From Acidobacteriota bacterium (GTDB lineage: Bacteria; Acidobacteriota; UBA6911; RPQK01): a DNA stretch of 14,517 nt. The DNA lies in assembly GCA_003819755.1 (NCBI GenBank), contig RPQK01000091.1, forward strand, positions 1 to 14,517. The letters run 5' to 3'. The notes under the pieces were generated by a model. That model worked only from the letters and a program-made list of their open reading frames with translations, was not told where the DNA came from and did no database searches. The position numbers and the translations under genes were made by a program. Positions 13,122 through 14,517 of the stretch are shown here, in pieces; positions within the stretch are counted from its first letter, which is position 1, and each line of letters starts with the position of its first letter.

Positions 13122-13637
13122 ATGATCATTGCCCGTCCGCAGCCCGGAGAAGCAGCGCCGTATTACTTCAAGTACATCGACCAGGTCGGACCAACCGGTA
13201 TTGTGGAAACGCTTAGGAGCCAGCTCGAGGAGTTTGGCGTCTTTTCCTCACGGATAGCCGAAGAACAATCGCTGCATCGATATGCTTCAGGGAAATGGAG
13301 CATTCGCGAAGTCCTCGGTCATATCAACGACACCGAGCGTGTGTTCACGTTCCGAGCACTCTGGTTCGCGCGCGGTTTCGAAACATCTCTACCGAGTTTC
13401 GAGCAGGACTTGGCTGTCATGCACGCCGAGGCGGACCGATTTCCCTGGAGGCAACACGTAGAGGAGTTCCTGCACGTGCGCCGTGGCACCATCGCATTGT
13501 TCGAGAATATGCCGCGCGAGGCGTGGGCACGTCGTGGCATTGCAAGCGAGAACCCCTTTACCGTCCGGGCGCTGGCGTTCGTCGTGGCGGGGCACTTCGC
13601 GCACCATATGCGCATCCTGAGTGAACGCTATCTTTGA
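13122..13637 (+). CDS. DinB/YfiT-superfamily four-helix metal-binding protein
   Basis: 171 aa. SGKWSIREVLGHINDTERVFTFRAL (56-80) and the C-terminal GHFAHHMRILSERYL are characteristic of the DinB superfamily, which includes damage-inducible DinB of Bacillus and mycothiol/bacillithiol S-transferases. The likely metal ligands are H67 and the HxxxH pair H158/H162. Four helices without a signal peptide: cytosolic. The start is ATG 13122, nine nt after GGAGG; the frame stays open upstream to 12987, but that extension precedes and spans the promoter. The next gene begins only 8 nt after the stop, so the two are probably cotranscribed. Substrate of this subgroup unknown. Confidence 0.88.
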   Translation: MIIARPQPGEAAPYYFKYIDQVGPTGIVETLRSQLEEFGVFSSRIAEEQSLHRYASGKWSIREVLGHINDTERVFTFRALWFARGFETSLPSFEQDLAVMHAEADRFPWRQHVEEFLHVRRGTIALFENMPREAWARRGIASENPFTVRALAFVVAGHFAHHMRILSERYL

Positions 13638-13645
13638 CGGGCTCG

Positions 13646-14517
13646 ATGCCATGTCACGATCGATCGATCGATCGCTACGCGCAGGAGGCGGAGAATTCGG
13701 CAGCTGTAGACTCCCGGCTGCGCATCCGGTCCGTCGATGCACTGCGCGGCATCGTGATGATCATCATGGCGCTCGATCACGTGCGTGACTTCTTTCACGC
13801 CGATGCCATGCTGTTTCAACCGGAAGACCTGGTTCGAACAAACTCGGCCCTGTTCTTCACGCGCTGGATCACTCATTTCTGTGCACCCGTCTTCTTCTTC
13901 ACCGCGGGCATGGGCGCTTACTTTTGGCTGACCAAACCGGGTCGGACGGTAAACGGTCTCTCCAGGTTCCTGTGGACCCGTGGGCTGTGGCTGATGCTGC
14001 TCGAGCTGACCGTAGTACGGTTCGCATTCTTCTTCAGCCTGACCTCAGGACCTCTACTGCTTACGGTTTTATGGGGGCTTGGTATGTCGATGGTCGCCAT
14101 GGCAGTGCTCTGCTGCCGTGTTCCGATTCGCTGGCTTGCTCCCCTGAGTGTGGCAGTGATTGCCCTGCACAATACAGCGGACCGCATCAACCCTGCCGAT
14201 CCTGGAGTGTTCGCATTCGTCTGGAATGTCCTCCATCGGGTCGGTGTGTTCGTCGCCGGGGGCATCCCGATTATCGTGACCTACCCCTTGATTCCGTGGT
14301 TTGCCGTCATGTCCGCGGGCTACTGTTTTGCTCCTCTGCTGTTGCTCGAACCCGAGCGGCGTCGTCGGATCGTTCTGTCGATCGGGACTGCCGTTACGGT
14401 CGCGTTCGTAGCTGTGCGCGCGCTGAACCTCTATGGCGACCCCGCTCCATGGACGACTGCCATACCGGACAAGACGATCCTCTCATTCCTCAGGACAACA
14501 AAATATCCGCCATCTCT
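13646..14517 (+). CDS. COG3503/DUF1624-like multi-pass membrane protein, 3' end beyond the window
   Basis: About 290 codons are visible and the frame is still open at the edge. RIRSVDALRGIVMIIMALDHVRDFF (residues about 26-50) is the signature opening of the heparan-alpha-glucosaminide N-acetyltransferase-like/DUF1624 membrane acyltransferases: SxDxxRGxxxxxMxxxH within the first helix. Further helices follow (FFTRWITHFCAPVFFFTAGM, LWLMLLELTVVRFAFFF, LLLTVLWGLGMSMVAM, and at least three more). Family members are about 390 aa. Start: ATG at 13646 is the only in-frame ATG before the conserved region; it lies 8 nt after the dinB-like stop and has only a weak ribosome site (GACGGG). A CGAT tetranucleotide tract falls in codons 4-10. 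Substrate unknown. Confidence 0.8.
   Translation, partial: MPCHDRSIDRYAQEAENSAAVDSRLRIRSVDALRGIVMIIMALDHVRDFFHADAMLFQPEDLVRTNSALFFTRWITHFCAPVFFFTAGMGAYFWLTKPGRTVNGLSRFLWTRGLWLMLLELTVVRFAFFFSLTSGPLLLTVLWGLGMSMVAMAVLCCRVPIRWLAPLSVAVIALHNTADRINPADPGVFAFVWNVLHRVGVFVAGGIPIIVTYPLIPWFAVMSAGYCFAPLLLLEPERRRRIVLSIGTAVTVAFVAVRALNLYGDPAPWTTAIPDKTILSFLRTTKYPPS
13657..13674 (+). repeat. Tetranucleotide tract (CGAT)4CG inside the 5' end of a gene
   Basis: Four tandem CGAT units plus CG. The unit length is not a multiple of three, so a change in copy number would shift the frame of the membrane-protein gene begun at 13646. Loss of one unit would bring the ATG at 13651 into frame instead. Confidence 0.85.

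Noticed and set aside
1..14517. CRISPR array, insertion sequence or integrase gene
   Set aside because: No regularly spaced repeats and no transposase or recombinase motifs were seen in any frame.

Overview
The window reads as moderately GC-rich chromosomal DNA, most likely from an acidobacterium or a close relative. The main reason is the PadR regulator plus long orphan ABC permease (ADOP type) at 10216-12863, an arrangement typical of Acidobacteriota. The DinB-like protein and the lone CyuA-type cysteine desulfidase do not contradict this. The assignment is inference; there is no rRNA or complete tRNA to settle it.

Layout. From the left edge to 9453 almost everything is on the minus strand. 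The transcript from about 4202 down to 25 is a compact operon: an ArsR-type repressor (3872-4192), an exported thioredoxin-fold ArsF-like protein (3352-3840), an OsmC-like thiol peroxidase (2871-3314), a stand-alone GcvH-like lipoyl carrier (2380-2817), two tandem DGC-type zinc-binding proteins (1973-2383 and 1270-1980), a second OsmC-like gene cut short (932-1270), the last about 40 codons of a CcdA/ArsG-like membrane transporter (828 to about 955), and a divergent pyrroline-5-carboxylate-reductase-like oxidoreductase (25-807). Several junctions overlap (ATGA, an 8-base overlap, TAATG), which implies translational coupling. One strong promoter with repeats resembling a repressor operator sits in front of arsR.

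The operon looks like a metalloid-responsive thiol/redox module: cysteine-rich repressor, CXXC protein, lipoyl arm, OsmC peroxidases (a family known to use dihydrolipoyl groups as reductant) and cysteine-rich zinc proteins. A deletion has fused the second osmC to the tail of the transporter gene, so this copy of the operon has probably lost its membrane transporter.

Next come a degenerate DNA-ligase fragment (4301-4615), a small two-helix membrane protein on the plus strand (4660-4899), a perfect 15-bp hairpin (4939-4976), a sensor kinase/NtrC-type regulator pair (7869-5198) and a CyuA/L-cysteine desulfidase homologue (8119-9453).

The region 9454-10215 has no convincing protein gene, but at 9849-9893 it holds the 3' half of a tRNA-Gly(CCC) whose 5' half is missing: the classical footprint of an integrated element. 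It coincides with the place where all genes switch to the plus strand. By the usual geometry of tRNA integration the element would lie to the left (the minus-strand genes) and the chromosome backbone to the right.

Right of it are padR and the ADOP permease (10216-12863; the permease lacks most of its first extracytoplasmic domain), a DinB-superfamily gene (13122-13637), and a COG3503/DUF1624-like multi-pass membrane protein that runs off the window (13646-14517). A (CGAT)4 tract lies at the start of that last gene.
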